Positions 10,373 through 19,701 of a stretch of 64,000 bases of DNA are shown in pieces; position 1 is the first letter of the stretch, and each line of letters starts with the position of its first letter. The notes beneath the pieces were generated by a model. It was not told the DNA's origin. It was given only the letters and a program-made list of their open reading frames with translations, and did not search any database. Location of the stretch: assembly GCF_026625985.1 (NCBI RefSeq), contig NZ_CP113116.1, positions 1,116,001 through 1,180,000 of the forward strand. The letters run 5' to 3'. The position numbers and the translations under genes are program-made. Origin of the DNA: Mycobacterium sp. Aquia_213. GTDB lineage: Bacteria; Actinomycetota; Actinomycetes; Mycobacteriales; Mycobacteriaceae.

Positions 10373-11911
10373 TCAGGCTTCCGCCACGGTGAAGTCCACC
10401 GTGTGCCACCCGGTGGCGCCGTCGGGGATGCTACCGACCTGATCTGCGGTTTGGGTGGCCCCGGTGTTGTCGGTGGCGCGCACCGTGATGGTGTGTTTCC
10501 CGGGGGTTTTCGCCTGCCACGGGAAGCTCCACAATCGCCAGGTCTCATTGGAGTAACTCGCGCCCAGTTCGGCGGGCTGCCACCCGCCCTCGTCGTTGCG
10601 GACCTCCACGGCCCGCACCCCGCGGTTCTGTGCCCACGCGACGCCGCCGAACACCACGGGTCCGCCCGGTAGTTGCTGACCGTCTTTCGGCACGTCGATG
10701 CGCGACTCGGTCTTGATGGGCGCCCGCGCTGCCCAGCCGAACCGTGTCCAGTACGCCTTTGCCTTATCGAAACGCGTCAGCTCCATGTCGACGACCCATT
10801 TGGTCGCGGACACATACCCGTAGAGTCCGGGTACCACCAGCCGGGCCGGGTAGCCATGCTCGATCGGCAGCGGCTGACCGTTGAGACCCACCGCCAGAAG
10901 CGCCGCGCGGCCATCGGTGAGGGCCTCCACCGGTGTGCCGGCGGTGAATCCGTCGATCGACGTCGAGAGCACCATATCCGCGTCCGCGTGCACGCCGGCC
11001 GCCGCCAGCAGGTCGGCCAGCCGGTAGCCCGTCCATACGCCCGTCGAAATCAATCTTCCCCCAACGGGATTCGACACGCAGGTCAACGTCGTCACCATCT
11101 CGACGACGTCGAAGTGGGCGAGGTCATCGAAGCGGTAAGTGGCTTCGCGGTTCACCATGCCGTGGATGCGCAGCCGCCAGTCGCCGTGGCTGAGTTGGGG
11201 AACACTGAGCGCGGTGTCCACCCGGTAGAAATCGGTGCTCGGGGTGATGAAGCTCGGCAGCGCGACGCCGTTCGGTTGCACATCGGCGGGTATGGGTGGA
11301 GCCGGTGTGCGCGGGGTGGGAAGCGTGACGGCGTTGCGGTCGGCGGCCACCGAATGCACCAATCGTGTGATGACCGCACCCACCACACCACTGGCTACGC
11401 CGAATCCGAGCAATCCGAACACGATCAGCGTGCGCCTGCGCGCGTCCGGCTCGTCTTCGTCGGCCGGGCCTGTCCGGTCGGGCCAGAACTGGCGGGCCAG
11501 TAAGCGCAGGGTCGCCACGCCGCAGACGGCACCCACGATGGTTGGGATCGTGTCGAGTGCCGTCGCGCCCTGCCGAGACAGCACCGCGGTGCATCCCAGG
11601 ACACCCGCCGCGGCGATGACGGCGCTGCCGACCGGGCGGCGCCGAGTTTCGAAGCCCCCGGCGATCGCCGCGATCGTGGCGATCACCACGAGCACGACGA
11701 TCGCCAGGAAGATTTTGTCCAGCGAGCCCAGGGTCTGGATCGCCCATTCCTTGACGGGTCCTGGAGTCAGGTCGACGACCACCGAACCGATCGCGCCACG
11801 CGGATTCGCCCGCGCGCCGAACGGGATGCTAACCAGCTCGGCTACTCCGAGCGAGACGGCCGCGGCGGAGACCCCGGCGATCATCCGCTCATTCGACGGG
11901 GCGGCAGCCAC
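10373..11911 (-). CDS. Membrane-anchored molybdopterin-dependent oxidoreductase (sulfite-oxidase fold)
   Basis: A 512-residue protein with several N-terminal membrane segments (roughly residues 12-190) and then a sulfite oxidase/YedY-type molybdopterin domain. The cysteine in TLTCVSNPVGG is the expected molybdenum ligand, and GYPARLVVPGLYG is typical of the family. The last 100 residues form the immunoglobulin-like Mo-co dimerisation domain. It resembles my recollection of M. tuberculosis Rv0218. The soluble domain probably lies outside the membrane; the substrate is unknown. Confidence 0.85.
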   Translation of the reverse strand: MAAAPSNERMIAGVSAAAVSLGVAELVSIPFGARANPRGAIGSVVVDLTPGPVKEWAIQTLGSLDKIFLAIVVLVVIATIAAIAGGFETRRRPVGSAVIAAAGVLGCTAVLSRQGATALDTIPTIVGAVCGVATLRLLARQFWPDRTGPADEDEPDARRRTLIVFGLLGFGVASGVVGAVITRLVHSVAADRNAVTLPTPRTPAPPIPADVQPNGVALPSFITPSTDFYRVDTALSVPQLSHGDWRLRIHGMVNREATYRFDDLAHFDVVEMVTTLTCVSNPVGGRLISTGVWTGYRLADLLAAAGVHADADMVLSTSIDGFTAGTPVEALTDGRAALLAVGLNGQPLPIEHGYPARLVVPGLYGYVSATKWVVDMELTRFDKAKAYWTRFGWAARAPIKTESRIDVPKDGQQLPGGPVVFGGVAWAQNRGVRAVEVRNDEGGWQPAELGASYSNETWRLWSFPWQAKTPGKHTITVRATDNTGATQTADQVGSIPDGATGWHTVDFTVAEA

Positions 11912-12005
11912 CGCAGTTACTGTACCCGCGTTGACCTAAGACACTGCAAAAAGCTTGCTAGGCATGGCGAACCGGCCCCTTCGGCATACCGCCACTGCGG
12001 TTGAG

Positions 12006-13244
12006 TCATGCGGCGCTGGGGTTCTCCAGCACGACGGCGACGCCCTGGCCCGACCCGATGCATACCCCGATGACCCCGTAGCGGGCGCCGCGCTCCTGTA
12101 GTTCGGTGGCCAGGGTGAGCACGTAGCGGGTTCCCGTGGCGCCGAACGGATGTCCTATCGCGACAGCGCCACCGTTGGGTGTCAGCTTGTCGTCCGGAAT
12201 CACGAAACCGTCGAGCTGGTTGGGGAGTTCACGCAAGACTCCGAGGGCCTGGGCGCTGAAGGCCTCGTGCACTTCCCAGACGTCGATCTGCTCCGGAGTC
12301 AGCCCGGCCCGGCGGATCGCCAGCGGAATGGCCCATGCCGGTGCCAATCCCATGATGAGCGGGTCGATCCCGTACACCGCGCTGGACACCACCCGGGCCA
12401 GTGGTGCCACGCCGAGTTCGGCCGCTTTCTCCCCGGAGGCGACGACGACCGCGCTCGCGCCGTCGGTCAGCGGGGTCGAGTTGGCCGCCGTCATCTGGGT
12501 GGTGCCGGGTTGGACGGGCAGCGCGGCGAGTGTCTCCGCGGTGGTGTCGTCGCGGATGAACTCGTCGTGCTCGGCCAGCCGTGCGGGGGTCTTCCTCGTC
12601 GCGGGGATCGGCACGCTCATGATCTCCTTGGCGAACCGGCCGCGGTCGCGCGCGGCTTTGGCGTGCTGTTGGGACCGCAGCGCGAAAGCGTCGATCTCCT
12701 CGCGGCTCAGCGAGTACCGGTCGGCGACGTTTTGCGCGGTCTCGATCATGCTGATGTAGGCATTGCGGGCGAGCAGGGCCGGGTTGGGCGGACCGCCCGC
12801 GCCGGACCACATGGTGTCGAGCATGAGCACCGGGCCCCGTGGGCTAAACGGTGCTTCACCTTTCATCAGCGCCCATCCCGACCGCGACATCGATTCGACG
12901 CCGCACGCGATCCCAACGCCGAGATCGCCGGCTTTGATCGAGTGACTGACGTTGGCCAAGGCGCTCAGCGATGAGCCGCAATACCGATTGAGGGTTGCCC
13001 CCGCGACACTGTCGGGGAATCCCACCGCCAGCGCGGCCCAACGGGCGATGTCACCCATTCCTTCGTGCGCGGGATTCACGCAGCCGGCGACGATATCCTC
13101 GACGGCAGCCAAGGGCACGCCGACGCGCTCGCACGCGCCTTTCATGGTCATGCCCAGCAGCTCGTCGGTGCGGATACCCGACAGCGTGCCGCCGTAGCGG
13201 GTGAACGGCGTGCGGACTCCACCTAGGACGTATGCCTCAGTCAT
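12006..13244 (-). CDS. Thiolase / acetyl-CoA acetyltransferase (FadA type)
   Basis: A 412-residue thiolase. The nucleophilic cysteine is in NRYCGSSL near residue 89, the histidine in GGAVAIGHPFGATG and the second cysteine in CIGSGQG near the C-terminus, so the active site is complete. It cleaves or forms 3-ketoacyl-CoA in beta-oxidation. There is no obvious operon partner: the next gene upstream is the AlkB-like dioxygenase, 21 bp away on the same strand. It could serve the product of the box pathway (3-oxoadipyl-CoA), but this is speculative. Confidence 0.9.
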   Translation of the reverse strand: MTEAYVLGGVRTPFTRYGGTLSGIRTDELLGMTMKGACERVGVPLAAVEDIVAGCVNPAHEGMGDIARWAALAVGFPDSVAGATLNRYCGSSLSALANVSHSIKAGDLGVGIACGVESMSRSGWALMKGEAPFSPRGPVLMLDTMWSGAGGPPNPALLARNAYISMIETAQNVADRYSLSREEIDAFALRSQQHAKAARDRGRFAKEIMSVPIPATRKTPARLAEHDEFIRDDTTAETLAALPVQPGTTQMTAANSTPLTDGASAVVVASGEKAAELGVAPLARVVSSAVYGIDPLIMGLAPAWAIPLAIRRAGLTPEQIDVWEVHEAFSAQALGVLRELPNQLDGFVIPDDKLTPNGGAVAIGHPFGATGTRYVLTLATELQERGARYGVIGVCIGSGQGVAVVLENPSAA

Positions 13245-13265
13245 CGTTGACCTTTCAGATAATCG

Positions 13266-13892
13266 TCAGGACTGGCTGACGCTGGAGAAGTTTAGGCTCA
13301 TCCGCGCCCCGGCCGGGGCTTTCTGCTTGGGCACGCAATGCTGCCAGTCACGCTGGCAGCGGCCCTGCATGATGATCAGGTCTCCGCCCGCTGGAGTGAA
13401 CACCGTGCTGGGCCCGCCGCCGTTGGGACGGACCAGGAATCGACGAGGGGCACCGAGGCTGAGCACGGGCACGACTGCCGTCGTCGCCTGGTGCGCCGGA
13501 CGGTCGGCGTGCCAGCCGGTGCCGTCGTGGTGGTCTCGATACCAGTTCATCCAGATCCGGTCGTACGGCACTCCGAGCCGCTCGCTCAGGCTGCCGGCCA
13601 GCTCGATCAGCAGTGCCGGTGCGACGGACAGATCGGTGTATTCGCCTGTGAGTCTGGGTTCCTTGACCCGGCGGTCGAACATCCAGCGGTGGCGTTGTTC
13701 CCACACGTCGAGCGTGGCCAGCTGCTCGAGCAGCCGCACGTGTCCAGTGAGGAAACCCGGCCCGTGGGTAATCCACGAGTGCTCGTCGAGTGAATGCTCC
13801 GTGGCATTGGCGAACGCGGCGATATCGATTGCCGGGGCGACGGTTTCATCGTCATCAAACAGCGTCGGTTGGTAGAGATGAGTCATCGACAC
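13266..13892 (-). CDS. AlkB-like Fe(II)/2-oxoglutarate dioxygenase
   Basis: A 208-residue AlkB-fold protein. It has the iron-binding WHAD (HxD), the later histidine in RDWQHCVPK, and the beginning of the C-terminal arginine motif (ARMSLNFSS). In AlkB the motif ends with a second arginine (RxNxTxR); here that position is serine, unlike the paralogue at 33791-34420, which keeps it. Members demethylate alkylated bases in DNA or RNA. The changed arginine may alter 2-oxoglutarate or substrate handling. It is on the same strand as the thiolase gene and only 21 bp upstream. Confidence 0.82.
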   Translation of the reverse strand: MSMTHLYQPTLFDDDETVAPAIDIAAFANATEHSLDEHSWITHGPGFLTGHVRLLEQLATLDVWEQRHRWMFDRRVKEPRLTGEYTDLSVAPALLIELAGSLSERLGVPYDRIWMNWYRDHHDGTGWHADRPAHQATTAVVPVLSLGAPRRFLVRPNGGGPSTVFTPAGGDLIIMQGRCQRDWQHCVPKQKAPAGARMSLNFSSVSQS

Positions 13893-13951
13893 CTCCTCGA
13901 TACTTCGCGCCCCCTTCTCAACCGCGTATGGCGACCAAATAGTCCCCGCGA

Positions 13952-14659
13952 TCAGCCGCGGAGGATGGCTCCGTAGCGTGAGGGGTCGGAGGTCAGCGTG
14001 CTTTTGATGACGCGGCTGATGTCGTCCGCGAGAACCTCGGTATCACCCGCCTGCAGTCCGTCGAGGGCCGCGGTCACCACCTGGTGGGGGTCGATCTTGT
14101 CGATCGGGAAGTTGTCACCCATGGGAGTGGAGACCGCACCCGAGTGCAAGGCGACGACGAGCGTGCCTTGGTCCTGCAACTCCAGCCGCAGCGCATCGGT
14201 GAGGTTCCAGGCCGCGGATTTGGTCGCGCTGTAGCCGGCCATGCCCGGGAACGAGAACCAGGACACGGCGGACAAGGCGTTGACGATCGCGCCGCCACCA
14301 TTGGCCTTGAGCACCGGAGCGAACGCTTCGGCCACATACACAAGGCCAAACACATTCGTCTCGAACTCGTTGCGCATCTTGTCGAGATCGCCGCCCACGA
14401 GCGGTTGCCGATAGGAGACCGCGGCGTTGTTGATGACGATCCGGACGTCTTGGGCCTGCTCGGCCGCGCCCGCGACTTGCGCCCTATTGGTCACGTCCAG
14501 CGCGATCGGCACGACGCCGTCTGCCGCGGAGACCGAGTGCAGGGCGCGGGCGCCGGCGTAGATCTTGGCCGCACCCCGCTCGCGCAGCTGGCGGACCCAC
14601 TCCGCACCAATGCCGCGGTTCGCGCCGGTGACGAGAACGACTGAACCCTTGATATCCAT
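13952..14659 (-). CDS. Short-chain dehydrogenase/reductase
   Basis: A 235-residue SDR with the cofactor motif TGANRGIG at the N-terminus, NNAA, and the catalytic YSATK (Tyr and Lys) preceded by the expected serine. Substrate unknown. The start at 14659 is followed by the usual first beta strand (VVLVTGA). It faces the mmpS gene across a 326-bp gap that contains a 12-bp palindrome. Confidence 0.85.
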   Translation of the reverse strand: MDIKGSVVLVTGANRGIGAEWVRQLRERGAAKIYAGARALHSVSAADGVVPIALDVTNRAQVAGAAEQAQDVRIVINNAAVSYRQPLVGGDLDKMRNEFETNVFGLVYVAEAFAPVLKANGGGAIVNALSAVSWFSFPGMAGYSATKSAAWNLTDALRLELQDQGTLVVALHSGAVSTPMGDNFPIDKIDPHQVVTAALDGLQAGDTEVLADDISRVIKSTLTSDPSRYGAILRG

Positions 14660-14985
14660 GAGAGGGCCTTTCTGTATTGCGTTGTGCGATCATCTGATGC
14701 CCAGTGGATTGCATTCGACGTCGAACGCGAACGTAACAAGCTCTCACCCAACTTCGCTGTCACAAAATTACTGTGGGCCAACGGATCACAGCTGCTGAAG
14801 AATTTGATAGCGCCGGGCCCCGCTACGGCCACCGGCCGGTTGCAAAATGGCAAAGATTATGAAAGTGGAACGGGCCCCACTTGTCGTACCGTCACAACAC
14901 CGGGGTTGCGCGGACAGCAAGTCGGCAATGTTGTTATGCAGCTGTCACGCAACGCCTTGCGCCACAACCAGGGAGGGCCGCACTC
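14660..14985. promoter_or_regulatory. Divergent control region between the SDR and mmpS genes
   Basis: No gene is supported in these 326 bp. A perfect 12-bp palindrome TTCGACGTCGAA lies at 14714-14725, about 55 bp upstream of the SDR start. The part next to mmpS has GGGAGGG at 14971-14977, a good ribosome-binding site. The region is less GC-rich than its flanks, as expected for promoters. No regulator gene is adjacent. Confidence 0.45.
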
Positions 14986-15429
14986 ATGGGAATTGCCAGA
15001 AGTCGACGATTGCTTTCCAGACTCTGGCTGCCAGCGTTGACGCTGATCGTCGTAGTCGTGACGGGCTTCGCCATCAACGCTTTTCATGGCATCTTCGGGT
15101 CGCGGGACATCACCAAGAGTTCGGGTAGCAAATTCGTCATAGCCCAGTTCAATCCGAAGAACATCAAGTACGAAATCTTCGGCGACTTCGGTGGGTGGGG
15201 CCGGGTCAGCTACTGGGATGTCGACTCCAAGCCCGTCGAGGTCAATCTGACGGCGTTGCCGTGGTCACATACCGAGACGACCACGATGACCACAGCGACC
15301 GCCGATATCACCGCACAAGCGGCCGGCGGAAATATCGGCTGCCGCATCACCATTGACGACCGGGTGCGGTCCGAACACACGGCGACCGGCGATCACGCCG
15401 GTGTCTGGTGTCAGGTGCTGTCCGCATGA
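14986..15429 (+). CDS. MmpS-family membrane protein
   Basis: A 147-residue MmpS protein: a short cytoplasmic N-terminus, one membrane helix (WLPALTLIVVVVTGFAIN), then an extracytoplasmic beta domain with the family pattern (KFVIAQFNPKNIKYEIFG, YWDVDSKP, GCRITIDD). The ATG at 14986 is chosen over the earlier 14881 because of the ribosome-binding site and the typical length (about 140-150). Its stop overlaps the mmpL start by 4 bp (ATGA), so the two are coupled. MmpS partners assist MmpL export of lipids or siderophores. Confidence 0.92.
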   Translation: MGIARSRRLLSRLWLPALTLIVVVVTGFAINAFHGIFGSRDITKSSGSKFVIAQFNPKNIKYEIFGDFGGWGRVSYWDVDSKPVEVNLTALPWSHTETTTMTTATADITAQAAGGNIGCRITIDDRVRSEHTATGDHAGVWCQVLSA

Positions 15430-18350
15430 GCGACGCTGTCGACGCGGAAACCGACACCGCGCCAGTCCCTGTCCAAGAGCCCGAACCCCCACCACCGCCA
15501 AGGCCGTTCGTCGCACGCAACCTACGAAGATTTGCACCCGTGGTCATCCTGGCCTGGCTGGCGTTTCTGGTCGTGATTAATGTGATCGTCCCACAGCTTG
15601 AGCCGGTCGTGGATGCCAACCGCGAAGCGCTGGTGCCGGTCGACGCACCTTCGGTCATGGCGCTCAAGCACATTGGGGAAAAGTTCAAAGAAGGCGACAG
15701 CAATGCACTGGTCTTTGTCGTCTTCGAGGCGGATCACAAATTCGACGAGAAAGACCACGCCTTCTACAACCAGATGGTCGCAAAACTCCGGCAGGACAAA
15801 CATGTTCAGTATGTGATGAATCTGTGGGGTGAAGGTACCACTGCCGCGGGCGTTCAGAGCAACGACGCGAAGGCGAACTTCACCCTGGTGCGGGTCGCAG
15901 GAGATATCGGTTCGACGCTCAACGACGAATCGATCATCGCGGTTCGTGACATCCTCAAGCAATTGCAACCGCCGCCCGGGCTGCGGGTCTACGCCTCCGG
16001 TTCGGCGGTGCTGTCGGCGGACATGATCTACGTCGGCAACACCAGCCTGGAAACGATCATGCTCGTCACGATCGTTCTGATTTCCGGGATGCTGTTGATC
16101 GTCTATCGGTCGCTGCCGACCGCTTTCCTCATTCTGACGATGGTGTTGGTGGAGCTGTTCTGCGGACGGGGTATCGCGGCTTTCCTTGTGTACCACCACA
16201 TGATCGAGATATCGGTGTACGCCGCAAATACGTTGGTGTCGTTGATCCTTGGCGCCGGTACGGACTACGCGATCTTCCTGATCGGTCGCTACCACGAAGG
16301 GCGACTCGGGGGGGAGACTCGAGAGCAGGCGTACTACTGTGCGATTAGCGGTGTGTCGCATGTGATTCTGGGATCGGGTGTCGCGGTCGCCGGCGCGATG
16401 TTTTGCATGAAGTTCACTCGGCTGAACTACTTCAACACCTGCGCCGCCCCATGCGCGGCGGGAATGCTGGTCGCGGTAGCGGCCGCGCTTACCTTCGGGC
16501 CTGCGGTACTGGCGATCGGAAGCCGGTTTGGGCTATTCGAGCCGAGGAAACACCAAGCCGGACATGGAATTTGGAACAAGGTGGGTACCGTCGCGGTGCG
16601 CTGGCCCGGGCGGATCCTGTTGGTCGGCTGCGCGGTGGTACTGGTCGGATCGATGACGTTGGTCAGCTACCGGCCCAACTACGACGACCGCATCTATCTG
16701 GCCAACAGCGTTCCGTCCAATCAGGGCTACGAGGCGAGCGACCGACACTTCCCGGCCAGCCATCTCAACGCAGACATGCTGATGGTCGAGTCCGACCACG
16801 ATCTGCGTAACGCCACCGACATGATCGCCGTCGACCGGGTCGCGCGCGCGATCTTCCACACGCCCGGTGTGGGCATGATCCAAGCTGTCACCAGGCCGCT
16901 GGGCCGCCCGCTCGAGCACACCTCGTTCACCTACACCATCGGCACGTTGGGCACGAAAGTCAAAGAAGTCCTTCCCTTCCTGCGCGATGTGAACAACCGG
17001 CTCAAGGAGGTCTCGGCCGTCACTCAACGCCTGACCGACCTGACCCGCCATCAGCAGGAGCTGACCGCTCAGCAGGCCGGAGCCGCGCACCTACAGGCCG
17101 AAGCGGCCAAAGAAATGGCCGAAACCACTGCCGCACTGCGGGACGACTACGCCAACTTCGACGACGTCTGGCGCCCGGTTCGCAGCTATTTCTACTGGGA
17201 GAAACACTGTTTCGACATCCCGCTCTGCTGGTCGCTGCGTTCGCTGTTCGATGCGACCGACCAGCTCGACGGGCTGGCTGAAGGCTTGGAGAAAAATCTG
17301 CAGGCCGCACTGATCCAAGACCGAGTGACGCCACAGCTCGTCCAGATTCTGGCAGAAAATGCAGACCAGTTCGATCACCTGAACCAGATCGTCCGCGAAG
17401 AGAACAGCACGATCGAGCCCCAACTGACCCAGCTCGACGAGCTGAGCCGCCAGCTGATGGACTTCGGCACCGCGTTCGACACCTCGCAGAACGACGAGTT
17501 CTTTTACCTGCCACCGGATTCGTTCGACAACCCCTACTTCCAGATCGACCTGAAGTACTTCGTGTCTCCGGACGGCCATGCTGCCCGCTACCTCATCTAC
17601 CACGACGGGGAAGCTCTCACCGAGGCAGGGATCCGGCACGATCAGAGCTACCTTCCGGCCGTCAAAGAGGCGCTCAAAGGCACCACGCTGGCCGGAGCAC
17701 ACGTGTATCTCGGTGGCGCAGCGGCCACATACTGGGACATCAAGGACGCGACCAGGATTGACTTGCTGATCGCTGCCACCGCAGCATTCGCGTTGATCTT
17801 TGTGGTGATGCTGTTCATCACCCGAGCAATCATCGCGTCGCTGGTGATCGTCGGGACGGTGGCGTTCTCCTTCTCCGGTGCGTTCGGTATGTCGGTGCTG
17901 ATTTGGCAGAATCTGCTGGGCATCCCGCTTAGTTGGTGGAACGTTGTCTTCTGCTTCATCCTCTTGGTGGCGGTCGGGTCCGACTACAACCTGCTGCTCG
18001 TCGCCCGCTATCTTCACGAAAGCGAAGCCGGACTCAACACCGGGCTCATCCGGGCGGTGACCAAGTCCGGTCGCGTCGTCACTACTGCCGGCGTGGTGTT
18101 CGCCGTCACCATGATGGCGATGGTGTCCAGTGATCTCACGTCGGTCGGCATCTTCGGCTCGACAGTCGGCATCGGCCTGCTGCTCGACACCCTTATCGTG
18201 CGGTCGTTGATCACGCCCGCGCTGGCACGCCTGCTGGGGCCGTTCTTCTGGTGGCCACGTCTAATACCTCAGCGGCCGGCTCGCTGCGGCAGTGGGGCCG
18301 TCGCGCCAGAATCACACCACGAAGACGATCTGTATCGAAAAGTATTGTAA
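15426..18350 (+). CDS. MmpL-family RND transporter
   Basis: A 974-residue inner-membrane exporter of the MmpL family. Membrane helix 1 is near residues 40-60; two clusters of five to six helices (about 195-385 and 770-950) follow the two extracytoplasmic loops. The second loop contains a long helical segment (about 510-690) as in the MmpS-associated MmpL subgroup. The proton-relay Asp-Tyr pairs are present in GTDYAIFLIGRYHE and GSDYNLLLVARYLHE. Cargo cannot be read from sequence; relatives export siderophores or glycopeptidolipid-type lipids. The 3' neighbour is a small DUF1272 gene 24 bp downstream. Confidence 0.95.
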   Translation: MSDAVDAETDTAPVPVQEPEPPPPPRPFVARNLRRFAPVVILAWLAFLVVINVIVPQLEPVVDANREALVPVDAPSVMALKHIGEKFKEGDSNALVFVVFEADHKFDEKDHAFYNQMVAKLRQDKHVQYVMNLWGEGTTAAGVQSNDAKANFTLVRVAGDIGSTLNDESIIAVRDILKQLQPPPGLRVYASGSAVLSADMIYVGNTSLETIMLVTIVLISGMLLIVYRSLPTAFLILTMVLVELFCGRGIAAFLVYHHMIEISVYAANTLVSLILGAGTDYAIFLIGRYHEGRLGGETREQAYYCAISGVSHVILGSGVAVAGAMFCMKFTRLNYFNTCAAPCAAGMLVAVAAALTFGPAVLAIGSRFGLFEPRKHQAGHGIWNKVGTVAVRWPGRILLVGCAVVLVGSMTLVSYRPNYDDRIYLANSVPSNQGYEASDRHFPASHLNADMLMVESDHDLRNATDMIAVDRVARAIFHTPGVGMIQAVTRPLGRPLEHTSFTYTIGTLGTKVKEVLPFLRDVNNRLKEVSAVTQRLTDLTRHQQELTAQQAGAAHLQAEAAKEMAETTAALRDDYANFDDVWRPVRSYFYWEKHCFDIPLCWSLRSLFDATDQLDGLAEGLEKNLQAALIQDRVTPQLVQILAENADQFDHLNQIVREENSTIEPQLTQLDELSRQLMDFGTAFDTSQNDEFFYLPPDSFDNPYFQIDLKYFVSPDGHAARYLIYHDGEALTEAGIRHDQSYLPAVKEALKGTTLAGAHVYLGGAAATYWDIKDATRIDLLIAATAAFALIFVVMLFITRAIIASLVIVGTVAFSFSGAFGMSVLIWQNLLGIPLSWWNVVFCFILLVAVGSDYNLLLVARYLHESEAGLNTGLIRAVTKSGRVVTTAGVVFAVTMMAMVSSDLTSVGIFGSTVGIGLLLDTLIVRSLITPALARLLGPFFWWPRLIPQRPARCGSGAVAPESHHEDDLYRKVL

Positions 18351-18374
18351 AAAACGAGAATGGGAGATCTCGCG

Positions 18375-18602
18375 ATGAGCGTTCTTGAGTTACGCCCTCG
18401 CTGTGAGCGCTGCGGAAAGCCGCTGCCCAACGGATCACCCGATGCCCGGATATGCACGTTCGAATGCACCTTCTGCGCGAAATGCGCCGAGGGCGAATTG
18501 AAAGGCATCTGCCCGAACTGTGGGGGCAACCTGGTCGTTCGTCCGATCCGTCCGGCCAAGTTGCTCGAAGAGTATCCCGCGGCCGAGCCCCACGTGCCTT
18601 AA
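18375..18602 (+). CDS. DUF1272 small zinc-ribbon-like protein
   Basis: A 75-residue protein with four pairs of cysteines: CERCGK, CTFEC-TFCAKC and CPNCGG, the DUF1272 pattern. These are expected to bind one or two zinc ions. The start ATG at 18375 (MSVLELRPRCERC) has a GGGAGAT ribosome-binding site; an earlier ATG at 18360 has none. It lies between mmpL and a quinone oxidoreductase gene on the same strand with small gaps, so it may be co-transcribed. Function of the family is unknown. Confidence 0.85.
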   Translation: MSVLELRPRCERCGKPLPNGSPDARICTFECTFCAKCAEGELKGICPNCGGNLVVRPIRPAKLLEEYPAAEPHVP

Positions 18603-18629
18603 TAAGACGCCAGGAAGAAAGGGGCACGT

Positions 18630-19622
18630 ATGAGAGCATGGCTCTGGGATGGATTGGCGGGAATGGATCATTTGCGCTTGGCCGAGGCGCCTGATCCGGT
18701 GGTGAAAGAAGGCGAAGTCGTGCTGGAAATGCATTACGCCGCTTTGAATCCCGCTGATCGGATGCTGGCTGAAAGGCGCTATCCATATCCGGTAGATCCT
18801 CCGCTGCCACACGTGCTGGGGCGGGACGGCGTGGGCACGATCATCCAAGTAGGCGACGGTGTCAAGGACGTGCAGGTGGGGGATCAGCGCGTCATTCTGC
18901 GCGGCGACGTCGGCGTCTACCGTTGGGGCACCTTTGCCGAACGGGTCTCGATGTCGGCGAGCACCTTGGTCGAGGTTCCTGCAGGTTGGACCGAGGAGGA
19001 GTCGTCGGGCGCCACTCTCGTCTATCTGTCGGCATACCACGCGCTGACCATGTGGGAGCCGCTGAAGCCGAACTCGGTGGTGTTGGCCACCGGCGCATCG
19101 GGCGGGGTGGGACTGGCCGTCGTCCAGCTGGCGGCAGCGATGGGCCACACTGTCGTAGCGCTTTCACGCAGCGATGAAAAGCAGCGGCGTCTCAACGAGA
19201 TCGGAGCAACTTTCACTTTCAGTCCGGAGGACCCGCAGTGGCCAGCGGGCGCAAAGAATGCGTTGGGTTCGCGAGGAGTGAACTTGGCGGTGGACACCAT
19301 CGGCGGCAAGCTGCTGCCCCAAGTCATCGACACCATGGGCGAACTGGGCAGAATCAGCTTGGTAGGAGAACTCGGGGGTTCGGTGCCCGATTTCTACACG
19401 GGAACGCTGTTCTCTCGCCGACTGAGGATTGGCGCAATGGCGGTGGGCTACTACACGCCTGAGGAAAACCACGCCGCTTGGCGCAACCTCTTGCAACTGC
19501 TGGCGCGCTCTGGGGCACGGCCACTGGTTGACCGCCTGTTCTCGTTCGAGCAGTTGCCCCAAGCCTTCGACCGCCTGTCCGACGGCCCAATGGGCAAGGT
19601 CGTGTTGCGGGTCAAACCCTGA
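18630..19622 (+). CDS. Zinc-type alcohol dehydrogenase / NADPH:quinone oxidoreductase (MDR family)
   Basis: A 330-residue medium-chain reductase with the GroES-like N-terminal part (MHYAALNPADRM, VLGRDGVGTI) and the nucleotide-binding motif ATGASGGVGLAVVQLA near residue 152. The structural and catalytic zinc cysteines of alcohol dehydrogenases are absent, so it belongs to the zinc-independent quinone oxidoreductase branch. AGGAAGAAAGGGG precedes the ATG. Likely NADPH-dependent reduction of quinones or enones. Confidence 0.88.
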   Translation: MRAWLWDGLAGMDHLRLAEAPDPVVKEGEVVLEMHYAALNPADRMLAERRYPYPVDPPLPHVLGRDGVGTIIQVGDGVKDVQVGDQRVILRGDVGVYRWGTFAERVSMSASTLVEVPAGWTEEESSGATLVYLSAYHALTMWEPLKPNSVVLATGASGGVGLAVVQLAAAMGHTVVALSRSDEKQRRLNEIGATFTFSPEDPQWPAGAKNALGSRGVNLAVDTIGGKLLPQVIDTMGELGRISLVGELGGSVPDFYTGTLFSRRLRIGAMAVGYYTPEENHAAWRNLLQLLARSGARPLVDRLFSFEQLPQAFDRLSDGPMGKVVLRVKP

Positions 19623-19701
19623 CGGTCTACCGGCGGCCGCGGCGGTGGATACCAAAGTTGTCGATAGCAGTTCAATTATCCCTTGCGTAGCGTCGAAGTA
19701 C

